Shown: one piece after another, positions 36,585 to 44,575 of the stretch | Position numbering within the stretch: the first letter of the stretch is position 1 | Layout of the letters: each line of letters begins with the position of its first letter | Assembly: GCA_900320465.1 (NCBI GenBank) | Contig: ONSQ01000008.1 | Span: 1-64,000 of the forward strand | From: an uncultured Eubacteriales bacterium | GTDB taxonomy: Bacteria; Bacillota; Clostridia; Oscillospirales; Oscillospiraceae | DNA length: 64,000 bases | Direction of reading: 5' to 3' | Notes under the pieces: generated by a model | The model's database searches: none | The model's input: the letters and a program-made list of their open reading frames with translations, nothing else | Told to the model about the DNA's origin: nothing | Translations under genes and position numbers: made by a program

Positions 36585-36802
36585 GAACGAATTCCTCCAT
36601 ATGATAAAAAAGTGCCTGGAAATTCGCAGATTGTGTCTTTTTCCCATAATCAGACGACTTCTCGCCTTTCTTGTGCAAAGGCTTCGCCCGTATTTTTCGG
36701 AAACTGTGCGTTCCCTTTCCGAAATGTTCCGATTTAATTCCGTTTTTTATCGTTTTAATCGTGTTTGCCTTATTTTTTATTTAAAAAAGTTTCTGTTTTC
36801 TC

Positions 36803-36861
36803 TTGACTTTTCATCCTCTCAGCGCTACAGTAAGCGTAGATGAACTTCGCAAACGTTTGAG
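36803..36861 (+). promoter_or_regulatory. Promoter and LacI-type operator of the phytase operon
   Basis: TTGACT (36803-36808), 17 bp, TACAGT (36826-36831). The palindrome CAAACGTTTG (36850-36859) sits about 12 bases past the expected transcription start, within TTCGCAAACGTTTGAG (36846-36861). That element recurs with three changes upstream of the importer operon. Confidence 0.8.
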
Positions 36862-36889
36862 AGCGACAGGCTGAAAGGAGGCTGCATCC

Positions 36890-37678
36890 ATGATCCGCGC
36901 TGTACTATTCGATTTGGGCGGCACGCTGCACACCGGCGACATGCCCCGGGGACGCGATATCTGGTTTGCCAGACGCGTGCTCGACCGGCTGGCCGACTAC
37001 GGGATCGCCGTCGGCGCTACGCCCGAGGAGTTGGCCGAAAAGCTCCCCGTCAACAGTGAGATCTACAAGCACCACTCCGAGCAGACGCTGCGCGAGCTGA
37101 GCAGCGTTGAGATCTGGAACGACTATTTTCTGCGCGATTACCATATCGGCCGCGAACGGCTCGCGCCCCTGGCCGAGGAGCTGAGCTTTCTTTATGATTA
37201 CGAGCGGCCCCGCGTCATGCGCCGTCCCCAACTGAAAGAGACGATGGAACAGCTGCGGGACATGGGACTGCGCCTGGGCGTCATCAGCAACATCATCTCC
37301 CGCTCGGTGGTGCCCCATTTTCTGGCGGAGTATGACATTGACCGCTATATGGACTGCGTCATCACCTCCGCCGAGACCGGGATTCGCAAGCCCGATCCGG
37401 AGATCTTCCGGGTGGCGGAGCGCCGGCTGGGCCTTGCCCCGGAGGAGCTGGCCTACGTGGGCGACACCATTTCCCGTGATGTGCGCGGCACCCGGAATGC
37501 CGGCTGGGCACTCATGATCCGCATCCGCTTCCCCGGCACGGCCCACCGGGACGCGGGCCTGGAAAACGCGGGCTTTGAGCCGGATTTCACGGTCAACGAG
37601 CTCTATGAGATCCCCGCGATCATCCGCAGCGTGAATGCCTCGTCGAACGGTGCGGCGCTCACGCGCTCGAATCTGTAA
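36890..37678 (+). CDS. HAD-superfamily hydrolase (second of five)
   Basis: The 262-residue protein has motif I FDLGGTLHTGD (Asp8), motif II GVISNI, motif III GIRKPDPEIF and motif IV YVGDTISRDVRGTRNAG. As in its neighbours, glycine replaces the second aspartate of motif I. It is the first gene of the LacI-controlled operon and stops 22 bases before the phytase start, so it may remove phosphate from a phytase product. Its substrate is not evident from sequence. Confidence 0.8.
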   Translation: MIRAVLFDLGGTLHTGDMPRGRDIWFARRVLDRLADYGIAVGATPEELAEKLPVNSEIYKHHSEQTLRELSSVEIWNDYFLRDYHIGRERLAPLAEELSFLYDYERPRVMRRPQLKETMEQLRDMGLRLGVISNIISRSVVPHFLAEYDIDRYMDCVITSAETGIRKPDPEIFRVAERRLGLAPEELAYVGDTISRDVRGTRNAGWALMIRIRFPGTAHRDAGLENAGFEPDFTVNELYEIPAIIRSVNASSNGAALTRSNL

Positions 37679-37700
37679 CATATCGAAAGGCAGGCAGTTC

Positions 37701-38627
37701 ATGCAAAGCATCACCAATACAAGACAGATCGACCGGAACGACTATGCGCCGTTTCTCTGGCGGCGGGACCGCAGCAACGCAAACATGGAGACGCCGCTTC
37801 CCGAGAAATTCCGCACGATGCTCTCTCCTCTGTCGGCGCCTCCCGAAAAATACGCGCTGGACGCGTCCTATCAGCCCAGCCTGCAGGGCTTTCATTCCCT
37901 CAACGCCTCGGGCAGCGGACAGTTTGTCCGCCACCAGCTTCGCGCGCTGGCGTCGGAGATCCGCCAGATGACGGACGGGAGGATCTTCATCGTCGATCTG
38001 CGTCAGGAGAGCCATTTCTTCCTCAACGAGCTGCCCATCAGCCATTACGGAAAGAACAACTGGGCGAACGTCGGTCTGAGCGCCGACGAGATCATGGCCG
38101 GGGAGGAGCTTCTGCTCTCCGAACTATCCGGCAGCCAGATCGAGGCCTTCGTGCTCAAGCAGAAGACAAAAGAGCCTTACGAGCCCGTCACGATCCGCGT
38201 TGACCGGGCGATCACGGAGCGCGAGCTGGTGGAGCAGGAGGGGCTGTGCTACGTGCGCATCCCCTGCACCGACCACATTTTCCCGGAGACGGACTCCGTC
38301 GAGGCGCTGATCGCGCTGACAAAGGAGATGGAGGAGGGCGACTGGCTCCACTTTCACTGCGTCGCCGGAAAGGGCCGCTCAACCGCGCTCTTTGCGGTGT
38401 ACGACATTTTGAAGAATCCCGGGGTGCCGTTGAAGGACATCCTCTACCGCCAGTGCATGCTGGGCGGGAATTACATGCTCTTTCAGGGCGACGGCGGCTG
38501 GAAGGACCCCTATTATCTCGGCAAGGCCGAAATGACGCAGAAATTCTACCGGTACGTACAGGAGAATCACGAAACCGACTACCGCGTCCGATGGACCGAG
38601 TGGCTCGCCGCGCAAGGCTGCGCGTGA
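37701..38627 (+). CDS. PhyA-type cysteine phytase (protein-tyrosine-phosphatase-like inositol polyphosphatase)
   Basis: The 308-residue protein closely resembles the Selenomonas ruminantium PhyA class. Shared features in order: IFIVDLRQESHFFLNELPIS, YGKNNWANVGLS, the general-acid loop CTDHIF (Asp191), the P-loop HFHCVAGKGRS (Cys220, Arg226), ILKNPGVPLKDILYRQ and FYRYVQENHETDY near the end. These enzymes remove phosphates stepwise from myo-inositol hexakisphosphate. Known PhyA proteins are exported, but this one starts MQSITNTRQIDRND with no signal peptide, so it should act in the cytoplasm on imported inositol phosphates. The P-loop differs from HCEAGVGRT, so its preference may differ too. 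Confidence 0.9.
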   Translation: MQSITNTRQIDRNDYAPFLWRRDRSNANMETPLPEKFRTMLSPLSAPPEKYALDASYQPSLQGFHSLNASGSGQFVRHQLRALASEIRQMTDGRIFIVDLRQESHFFLNELPISHYGKNNWANVGLSADEIMAGEELLLSELSGSQIEAFVLKQKTKEPYEPVTIRVDRAITERELVEQEGLCYVRIPCTDHIFPETDSVEALIALTKEMEEGDWLHFHCVAGKGRSTALFAVYDILKNPGVPLKDILYRQCMLGGNYMLFQGDGGWKDPYYLGKAEMTQKFYRYVQENHETDYRVRWTEWLAAQGCA

Positions 38628-38689
38628 TCGTCTCCCGGAATCGTAACAGCTGATATTCAGGATAAAAATACAGGCAGGAGGGTATACCC

Positions 38690-39421
38690 ATGGGACAAAA
38701 CATCAAGGCGATCTTTTTTGACGTCGGCGCAACGCTGCGCTATGTGGTCGAGGACGCGGACTTTACCGCCGCAGCCGATCGGGAGCTGATGGAGCTTGTC
38801 GGCGCGACGGAGGATCACGACGCGTTTTTCGAAAAGCTGAACAACAACTGGAAGGCCTACCGCAAATGGGCCAAGACGGGTCTGCTGGACGTGTCCGAGA
38901 TGGAGCTGTGGCTGCAATACCTGCTGCCCGACTATCCGGCGGAGCGTGTGGCGCCGCATGCGGCAAAGCTGACGCGCCTCTGGCGCGACCACGACGGCCG
39001 CCGCGTGGTGCACGACGGCACGCTTGAAACGCTGCGCGAGCTCAAGGCGCGCGGCTACATGCTGGGCATCATCGCCAATACCATCACCGAGACCGAGATC
39101 CCCGACTGGATGTGCCGCGACGGTGTGGCCGACTGCTTCAAGACAGTGATCCTCTCGTCCAAGGTGCGTCTGCGCAAACCCGACCCGGCTATCTACCTGC
39201 TGGCCGCCCGCTGCATCGGTGCGAAGCCCGAGGAGTGCGCCTATGTGGGCGACAACCCGGTGCGTGACGTGGAGGGCGCCAAGGCCGCACAGTTCGGCGC
39301 GATGGTCCTCTTCGAGGACGCCGGTACGGCCGACCGCGAGGGCAAGGCCCCCACGGTGCTGCCGGACTACAACATCAAGTCCATCCCCGAGCTGCTGGAC
39401 CTTTTCCCGGCTCTGAACTGA
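38690..39421 (+). CDS. HAD-superfamily hydrolase (third of five)
   Basis: The 243-residue protein has motif I FFDVGATLRY (Asp11; glycine at the +2 position), motif II read as GIIANT where the usual serine or threonine is alanine, motif III RLRKPDPAIY and motif IV YVGDNPVRDVEGAKAA. It is the first of three adjacent, similar HAD genes after the phytase. The double change in motifs I and II makes it the least typical phosphatase of the set. GGAGGG precedes the start. Confidence 0.75.
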   Translation: MGQNIKAIFFDVGATLRYVVEDADFTAAADRELMELVGATEDHDAFFEKLNNNWKAYRKWAKTGLLDVSEMELWLQYLLPDYPAERVAPHAAKLTRLWRDHDGRRVVHDGTLETLRELKARGYMLGIIANTITETEIPDWMCRDGVADCFKTVILSSKVRLRKPDPAIYLLAARCIGAKPEECAYVGDNPVRDVEGAKAAQFGAMVLFEDAGTADREGKAPTVLPDYNIKSIPELLDLFPALN

Positions 39422-39429
39422 GGGCAGCC

Positions 39430-40164
39430 ATGGCGACGATCAAAGGTGTATTTTTTGATCTCGGCGGCACGCTGCGCATCGCCGAGACGGTGCCCGAGCA
39501 TATCGAGGCCGCGAAGCAACGCATGGCCGAGCTTGTGGGTGCAAGCGATGTGCAGGGCTTTAACGACCTGGTGGAGGAGCGCTACGCCCCCTATCGCGAC
39601 TGGGCGCTGAGCGAATGCCGCGAGTGTGGTGACTTTGCGCTGTGGCACAACTGGCTTCTGCCCGAGATGGAGGAGGACAGGCTGCGTTCGATCTGCCACG
39701 AGCTGACCTTCCAGTACCGCCAGACCAAGGGCAAGCGCCATCTGGTGGAGGGCGGTCTGGAGGTCATCGAGACCCTGCACGCGCGGGGCTACAAGCTGGG
39801 CATCATCTCCAACCTCGTCGGTGAGAACGAGATCCCCGACTGGCTGCGCGACGACGGTCTGGACAAGTATTTCGATGCGCTGGTGCTCTCCAGCGTCTGC
39901 GGTCTGCGCAAGCCGGACCCGCGGCTGTACCATATGGGCTGCGAGCAGCTCCACCTCCAGCCGGAGGAGTGCGCCTCGGTGGCGGACAATCTCAGCCGCG
40001 ATTTCACCGGCGCCAAGGCCGCCGGCATCGGGGCCAACGTGCTGTTCATCAGCCCTGAAAAGCTGGCCAAAAAGACCATCACGGCCGAAAATCGTCCCGA
40101 CTATATCGTCCACCGCTTTACCGATATTCTCGATCTGCCGATTCTGAAGGGAGACAAGCTATGA
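39430..40164 (+). CDS. HAD-superfamily hydrolase (fourth of five)
   Basis: The 244-residue protein has motif I FFDLGGTLRI (Asp10; glycine at +2), motif II GIISNL, motif III GLRKPDPRLY and motif IV SVADNLSRDFTGAKAAGIG. It overlaps the next HAD gene by 4 bases. Both share FQYRQTKG, encoded by an identical 29-nt stretch (39704-39732 and 40444-40472), so they are tandem duplicates that have stayed similar or converted. Confidence 0.8.
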   Translation: MATIKGVFFDLGGTLRIAETVPEHIEAAKQRMAELVGASDVQGFNDLVEERYAPYRDWALSECRECGDFALWHNWLLPEMEEDRLRSICHELTFQYRQTKGKRHLVEGGLEVIETLHARGYKLGIISNLVGENEIPDWLRDDGLDKYFDALVLSSVCGLRKPDPRLYHMGCEQLHLQPEECASVADNLSRDFTGAKAAGIGANVLFISPEKLAKKTITAENRPDYIVHRFTDILDLPILKGDKL

Positions 40165-40892
40165 GCCGGAATATTGACACGATTTTCGTCGATCTGGGAG
40201 ATACCTTCCGCGTGATCCGCAAGGACACGGCCTACGAGACCGCGGCCAAGACCCGCATCTGCGAGCTGCTGGGGTATGAGGGCGATCCCGTGGCCTTCTA
40301 CCACGACGTGATCGAGCCGCGCTATGACAAATACCGCGAGTGGGCGCTGCATTTCTACTGCGAGGCCCCGGTGAAGGAGCTGTGGACCCGCTGGCTGGCC
40401 TATGACTTCCCCCGCGATCGGGTAGAGGCCAACGCCGACGCCATGACCTTCCAGTACCGCCAGACCAAGGGCGAGCGCGTGGTGACCGACGGCGGCGCCG
40501 AGACCGTTAAGGAGCTCTATCGGCGCGGCTATACGCTGGCCATCGTCAGCGATCTGGTGGGCACCCGCGAGGTGGACGAATGGCTGGACCGGGACGGGCT
40601 GCGCCCCTATTTCAAGAGCGTGCAGCAGTCCTCCGTCTGCCTCATCCGCAAGCCCCATCCCGCCATTTACTACTACGCGCTGGCGGAGTGCGGCTCGGAG
40701 GGCAAGCACACCTGCTATGTGGGCGACAACCTCAACCGCGACATCGTGGGCGCCAAGGCCGCCGGTCTGGGCATGACCGTGGCCGTCCAGTACCCCGGCA
40801 AAAAGCCTCAGACCGTCACGGATGAAAACCGCCCTGACGTGTTCATCACGCATTTCTCGCAGCTGCTGGATCTGTTTCCGCCGCTGCACTGA
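40161..40892 (+). CDS. HAD-superfamily hydrolase (fifth of five)
   Basis: The 243-residue protein has motif I FVDLGDTFRV (Asp11; glycine at +2), motif II AIVSDL, motif III LIRKPHPAIYYY and motif IV YVGDNLNRDIVGAKAAGLG. It starts within the stop of the preceding HAD gene (ATGA). With its two upstream neighbours it may take different inositol phosphate positions or different chain lengths of phosphorylated product; this division of labour is an inference. Confidence 0.8.
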   Translation: MSRNIDTIFVDLGDTFRVIRKDTAYETAAKTRICELLGYEGDPVAFYHDVIEPRYDKYREWALHFYCEAPVKELWTRWLAYDFPRDRVEANADAMTFQYRQTKGERVVTDGGAETVKELYRRGYTLAIVSDLVGTREVDEWLDRDGLRPYFKSVQQSSVCLIRKPHPAIYYYALAECGSEGKHTCYVGDNLNRDIVGAKAAGLGMTVAVQYPGKKPQTVTDENRPDVFITHFSQLLDLFPPLH

Positions 40893-40945
40893 GTTTTCTT
40901 CCCCGGTTTACGGGTTGTAATAGAATAGAAAGGAGCACATTCCTC

Positions 40946-42514
40946 ATGTCTGTTCAGGAGTTTCACGGCGGCGACGCCCTGGCGCGCGCCGTGGAAAAAG
41001 CATATCAGGCGGGCGGCACCGATTACTCGCTGGAGCCCATGAGTCTCATCGGCGCGGACGGCAAGCCCGTCGGCAAGGTCAAGAACGGTGACCAGGTGGT
41101 ATTCTGCTGCCGCCGCGGCGAGCGCGAGATCGAGCTGACCGAGGCCTTTACCGACCCGGATTTCCCGCACTTTGCGCGCGAGTACATGGCCGACACCGAG
41201 TTTGCCATCATGACCATGTACCACGAGAAATTCAAAAACCTGCCCATCGCCTTTGCCCCCGAGCGGGTACGCAGGCCCCTGGCCCAGGTTCTCTCCGAGG
41301 CCGGGCTGCGGCAGTTCCACTGCTCCGAGTCCGAGAAGTTCGCCCATGTGACCTTTTTCTTCAACGGCGGCTACAACCAGCCCTTCCCCGGCGAGACGGA
41401 CCTGTGCGTCCCCTCCCCCAAGGGCATCCCCTTCGATCAGCAGCCGGAGCTGAGTCTGCCCACCGTTGCCGAAAAGGTCAAGGGCGCCGTGGACGAGAAC
41501 TATGACTTCATCGTTACCAACTTCGCCAACGGCGACGTGATCGGCCACACCGCCAACCGGGAGGCCAAGCTCATCGCCGCCGCCGCTATCAGCCGCTACG
41601 TGGACGAGGTCGCCCACTATGCCAAAGATAAGGGCTATCTTGTTGCCATCACCGCCGACCACGGCAATATTGAAACTCTCTACACCAGGGAGGGCAAGCC
41701 CCATGTGGCCCACACCACGAATCTGGTACCCTTCATCGTGCTCGATCCCCGGGGCCGCGAGGTAACGCTGCGCGACGGCCGTCTGGGCGACGTGGCGCCC
41801 ACGGTGCTGAGCGTGCTGGGTCTTGCCAAACCGGAGGAGATGACGGGGCAGAGTCTGATTACCACCCCTGAACTGCGCAGCGACAAGATGCTGCTCATCA
41901 TCCTGGACGGCTGGGGCTTCGGCGCACGCGACGAGGGCGACGCCATCTATCTGGCCGACACGCCCGCCTGGGACGCACTTCTGGCGCGCTATCCCTTCTG
42001 CCGTCTGCACGCCTCCGGCGAGGACGTGGGCCTGCAGGGCGGCAAGCCCGGCAACTCCGAGGCCGGCCACAACAATCTGGGCGCGGGCCGCATCGTGCCC
42101 CAGGACGACATGCGCATGGACGCCGCCATCCGCGACGGCTCCTTCAAGCGCAACCCGGTCTTCCTCCACGCGGTGGAGGCCGCGAGACAGCCGGGCACGG
42201 CCCTGCATCTGATCTCGTACCTGACCGAGAAGTCCAGCCACGGCTGCATCGACTATCCGCTGATGATCGCCGAGATGGCCGAGGGCGTGGACGAGCTGTA
42301 TCTGCACATCATCTTCGACGGCCGCAGCACCGAGCCGGGCAGCGCCCCCTCCATGCTGCGCGCGCTGGATGAAAAGCTCGCCGCCATCGGCCGCGGCGTG
42401 ATCGTGGACGGCGTGGGGCGCGGCATCGCCCTGGACCGCGACGGCAACTACGCCAAGGTCAAACGCGCCTACGACAACATGGTCGCCGGCACCGGCACGC
42501 CCTATCAGGCTTGA
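40946..42514 (+). CDS. Circularly permuted cofactor-independent phosphoglycerate mutase homologue
   Basis: The 522-residue protein contains nearly the whole GpmI (alkaline phosphatase superfamily) fold, but the order is swapped. Residues 1-310 equal the usual C-terminal half: VEKAYQAGGTDYS, EKFAHVTFFFNGG, TNFANGDVIGHTA, ITADHGN, HVAHTTNLVPF and the normal C-terminal helix EMTGQSL. A short linker (about 305-314) leads into the usual N-terminal half: LLIILDGWGFG (Asp321), GNSEAGH (Ser371), IIFDGRSTEP and GRGIALDRD. Metal ligands, the serine nucleophile and most substrate arginines remain; DGRD reads DGRS and NFRPDR reads CRRGER. It may be a mutase for phosphoglycerate or for another phosphorylated acid. 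Confidence 0.85.
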   Translation: MSVQEFHGGDALARAVEKAYQAGGTDYSLEPMSLIGADGKPVGKVKNGDQVVFCCRRGEREIELTEAFTDPDFPHFAREYMADTEFAIMTMYHEKFKNLPIAFAPERVRRPLAQVLSEAGLRQFHCSESEKFAHVTFFFNGGYNQPFPGETDLCVPSPKGIPFDQQPELSLPTVAEKVKGAVDENYDFIVTNFANGDVIGHTANREAKLIAAAAISRYVDEVAHYAKDKGYLVAITADHGNIETLYTREGKPHVAHTTNLVPFIVLDPRGREVTLRDGRLGDVAPTVLSVLGLAKPEEMTGQSLITTPELRSDKMLLIILDGWGFGARDEGDAIYLADTPAWDALLARYPFCRLHASGEDVGLQGGKPGNSEAGHNNLGAGRIVPQDDMRMDAAIRDGSFKRNPVFLHAVEAARQPGTALHLISYLTEKSSHGCIDYPLMIAEMAEGVDELYLHIIFDGRSTEPGSAPSMLRALDEKLAAIGRGVIVDGVGRGIALDRDGNYAKVKRAYDNMVAGTGTPYQA

Positions 42515-42564
42515 GGCGGCGCCTGAAAGCCGTAAGCTTCCCATAACGGAGGAGAACACGAAAC

Positions 42565-43452
42565 ATGAAGCCCTATGATCTGTTGATTCTCGGCCCCGCC
42601 ACGCGGGACGTCAACATCGACTACACCGGCGCGGAGGACCGCAGCGTCGGCGGCGCGGTCACCTTCTGCACCCCGGCGGCCAGCGCGGCGGGGGCCTCGG
42701 TTTTCGCGGCCGTCAAGATCGCCGCGGCGGACGCGGACATCATGGACGTCATCGCGCTGGAGCCGCAGGACAAGGCGCTGCTGGATTCGAAAAAAACCAC
42801 GCTGATGCGAAACGAGTACTTCACCCCCGACCGGGAACGGCGGCGGGCCCAGTGCCCCGCCCAGTCCGACCCGATCCTGCCCGGTGAGCTGCCGGATATC
42901 TCCTACCGTCTGTGCCATCTGGCGGGCCTCCTGTACGGCGATTTCCCGCCGGAGCTGATCGAGGCGCTGCACGGGCGCGGTCTGCTCAGTGCCGACGCCC
43001 AGGGTTTCCTGCGGCACAACGAGGACGGCAGTCTCTGCTTCCACGACTGGGCCGACAAGCGCCGCTATCTGCCCTACATGCGCTTTTTCAAAACCGACGC
43101 CGCCGAGGCCGAGATCCTCACCGGCCGATCCGACCGGGAATCGGCCGCCCGTCTGCTCTGTGACTGGGGTGCCGGGGAGGTCATGGTCTCCCACAACACC
43201 GAGATGCTGGTCTTCGATGGCAGGGATGTGTACCGCTGTCCGGTCAAGGCCCGCAACCTTTCCGGCCGCACGGGCCGCGGCGACACCACCTTCGGCTCGT
43301 ACCTGGCCATGCGCATGACCGGCCATGACGTGGCGGAGTCGCTGCTCTACGCCACCGCCTGCGTCTCGCTGAAAATGGAGACGCCCGGCGTCTTTCGCGG
43401 CACACGCGCCGACGTGGAGGCCTATATCCGCGCCTTCTACACCGAAGCATAA
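42565..43452 (+). CDS. PfkB-family carbohydrate kinase, possibly of inositol or 2-deoxy-5-keto-gluconate
   Basis: The 295-residue protein has the ribokinase fold: N-terminal DLLILGPATRDVNIDY, SVGGAVTFCTPAASAAGASV, and the C-terminal catalytic motif as GRTGRGDTTFGSYLAMR, where GRGD stands for the usual GAGD and keeps the catalytic aspartate. IolC, the missing kinase of the inositol pathway, is also PfkB-type but usually longer. Myo-inositol kinases belong here too. Position at the end of the phytase operon makes either role reasonable. GGAGGAGAAC precedes the start. Confidence 0.75.
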   Translation: MKPYDLLILGPATRDVNIDYTGAEDRSVGGAVTFCTPAASAAGASVFAAVKIAAADADIMDVIALEPQDKALLDSKKTTLMRNEYFTPDRERRRAQCPAQSDPILPGELPDISYRLCHLAGLLYGDFPPELIEALHGRGLLSADAQGFLRHNEDGSLCFHDWADKRRYLPYMRFFKTDAAEAEILTGRSDRESAARLLCDWGAGEVMVSHNTEMLVFDGRDVYRCPVKARNLSGRTGRGDTTFGSYLAMRMTGHDVAESLLYATACVSLKMETPGVFRGTRADVEAYIRAFYTEA

Positions 43453-43470
43453 ACCCGATACGGCAAACGA

Positions 43471-43506
43471 AAAACGGGACTGTGTCTTGAAACACAGTCC
43501 CGTTTT
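43471..43506. terminator. Terminator at the end of the phytase operon
   Basis: A 15-bp stem (43471-43485 with 43492-43506) with A and T tracts at its feet closes the phytase operon and also faces the end of the leftward repressor gene. Confidence 0.9.
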
Positions 43507-43577
43507 CATTTTCTCCCGGCGTCCGGTTTTTTCCGTGTGCGTCCCGGCCGCGCCTCCGCGGAGAGCGCCGTCCCCCG

Positions 43578-44264
43578 TCAGCCCAGCACCTTGCCGAACA
43601 CGCCCAGGCCCAGCTCCGGCGAGACAAGGATGTCCGCGTAGGCGGGATTGAGGGAGTGGAGCCGGATCTGCCCGTTTTCCTCCACGAGCTTCTTCACATA
43701 GGAGCTGCCGTCATAGAGGAAAATACCGATCTCGCCGTTCTGAAGCGTCTGCTGCCGCCGCACCCAGATCTCCTGGCGGTCGTGGAAGCGCGGCTCCATG
43801 CTGTCGCCGGCGACGCGCACGCCGTAGTCCGCCCCTTCCGGCACCTCGCTTTCCACCTCGCGCAGCTCGTAATGCTCGCTGTCCAGGAACTGGCCCGTGC
43901 CGGCGGATACCGCCAGGTCGTACAGCGGCAGCACACGCCGTGGCCGCGTCTGCTCTTTTTCGCAGAAGGCGTCGCTGGCGCGCAGCAGCGCGGCGTACTC
44001 CGCCACCCGCTCGCGCCCGGTACGGTTGAGCCCGGAGAGCAGACTGTCCGGCTCGCCGCAGAATTCGCCCATCACGTCGTGGATCTCCAGCGCCCGGCAC
44101 AGGGCCAAAAACTGCACCGCGCTGGGCGTCGCCCGCTCGTTTTCCCATTTGGTGACGGCGTGCTTGGTCACGTGCACGCCGTCGCGTGCCAATGCGGCGG
44201 CCAGCTCGCTCTGGGACAGGCCCAGAGCCGTTCTTCTCTCCTCCAGCACCTTTCCGATTTTCAT
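43578..44264 (-). CDS. XRE-family repressor with S24 (LexA-like) autoprotease domain
   Basis: The 228-residue protein has an N-terminal XRE helix-turn-helix (RRTALGLSQSELAAALARDG with VTKWENER). The C-terminal S24 domain has the catalytic serine in VAGDSMEPRFHDRQEIWV and the lysine in SYVKKLVEENG. Such repressors cleave themselves when RecA filaments form. It is the last gene of an operon with YolD and a Y-family polymerase, overlapping YolD by 4 bases, and probably represses the promoter at 45979-46020. The start at 44264 follows GGAAGGAGAGAACAC. Confidence 0.85.
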   Translation of the reverse strand: MKIGKVLEERRTALGLSQSELAAALARDGVHVTKHAVTKWENERATPSAVQFLALCRALEIHDVMGEFCGEPDSLLSGLNRTGRERVAEYAALLRASDAFCEKEQTRPRRVLPLYDLAVSAGTGQFLDSEHYELREVESEVPEGADYGVRVAGDSMEPRFHDRQEIWVRRQQTLQNGEIGIFLYDGSSYVKKLVEENGQIRLHSLNPAYADILVSPELGLGVFGKVLG

Positions 44265-44575
44265 GTGTTCTCTCCTTCCAGCGCCAGAATGTCCGCGATG
44301 GGGATCTTCACGCCGCCCACCGCCAGCCATTCCTCCTCCAGACTGATCTTCCCCGCCGCGCCGCAGATCTCCACATAGCGGTCGCAGAGATAATACCGTA
44401 CCCGTATGATATCACCGCGCCGCACGCGCTGCAAGCGCGCGTTGAGCTCCGCCGCCGCATCCTCGGCCAGGAGCACGCGCTCCTCCGTCGTCCGCTCTGC
44501 GGAGCGGATATAGTCGCCGAAGCCCTTGAGCGCCGCGTAAGGCGCGAAGATCTTGGCTCTCTGTGCGTTGTTCAT
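44261..44575 (-). CDS. YolD-like protein
   Basis: The 104-residue protein matches the YolD-like family that accompanies UvrX-type Y-family polymerases in Firmicutes. It has RAKIFAPYAALKGFGDYI at the N-terminus and IRVRYYLCDRYVEICGAAG followed by VGGVKIPIADILALEG at the C-terminus. Its biochemical role is not established; it is thought to regulate or assist the polymerase. It overlaps the polymerase gene upstream and the repressor gene downstream by 4 bases each. Confidence 0.8.
   Translation of the reverse strand: MNNAQRAKIFAPYAALKGFGDYIRSAERTTEERVLLAEDAAAELNARLQRVRRGDIIRVRYYLCDRYVEICGAAGKISLEEEWLAVGGVKIPIADILALEGENT

Noticed and set aside
40946..42514. Two fused enzymes (a phosphatase and a mutase fragment)
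   Set aside because: All motifs belong to one GpmI chain with each present once, so a circular permutation explains the order better than a fusion of two proteins.
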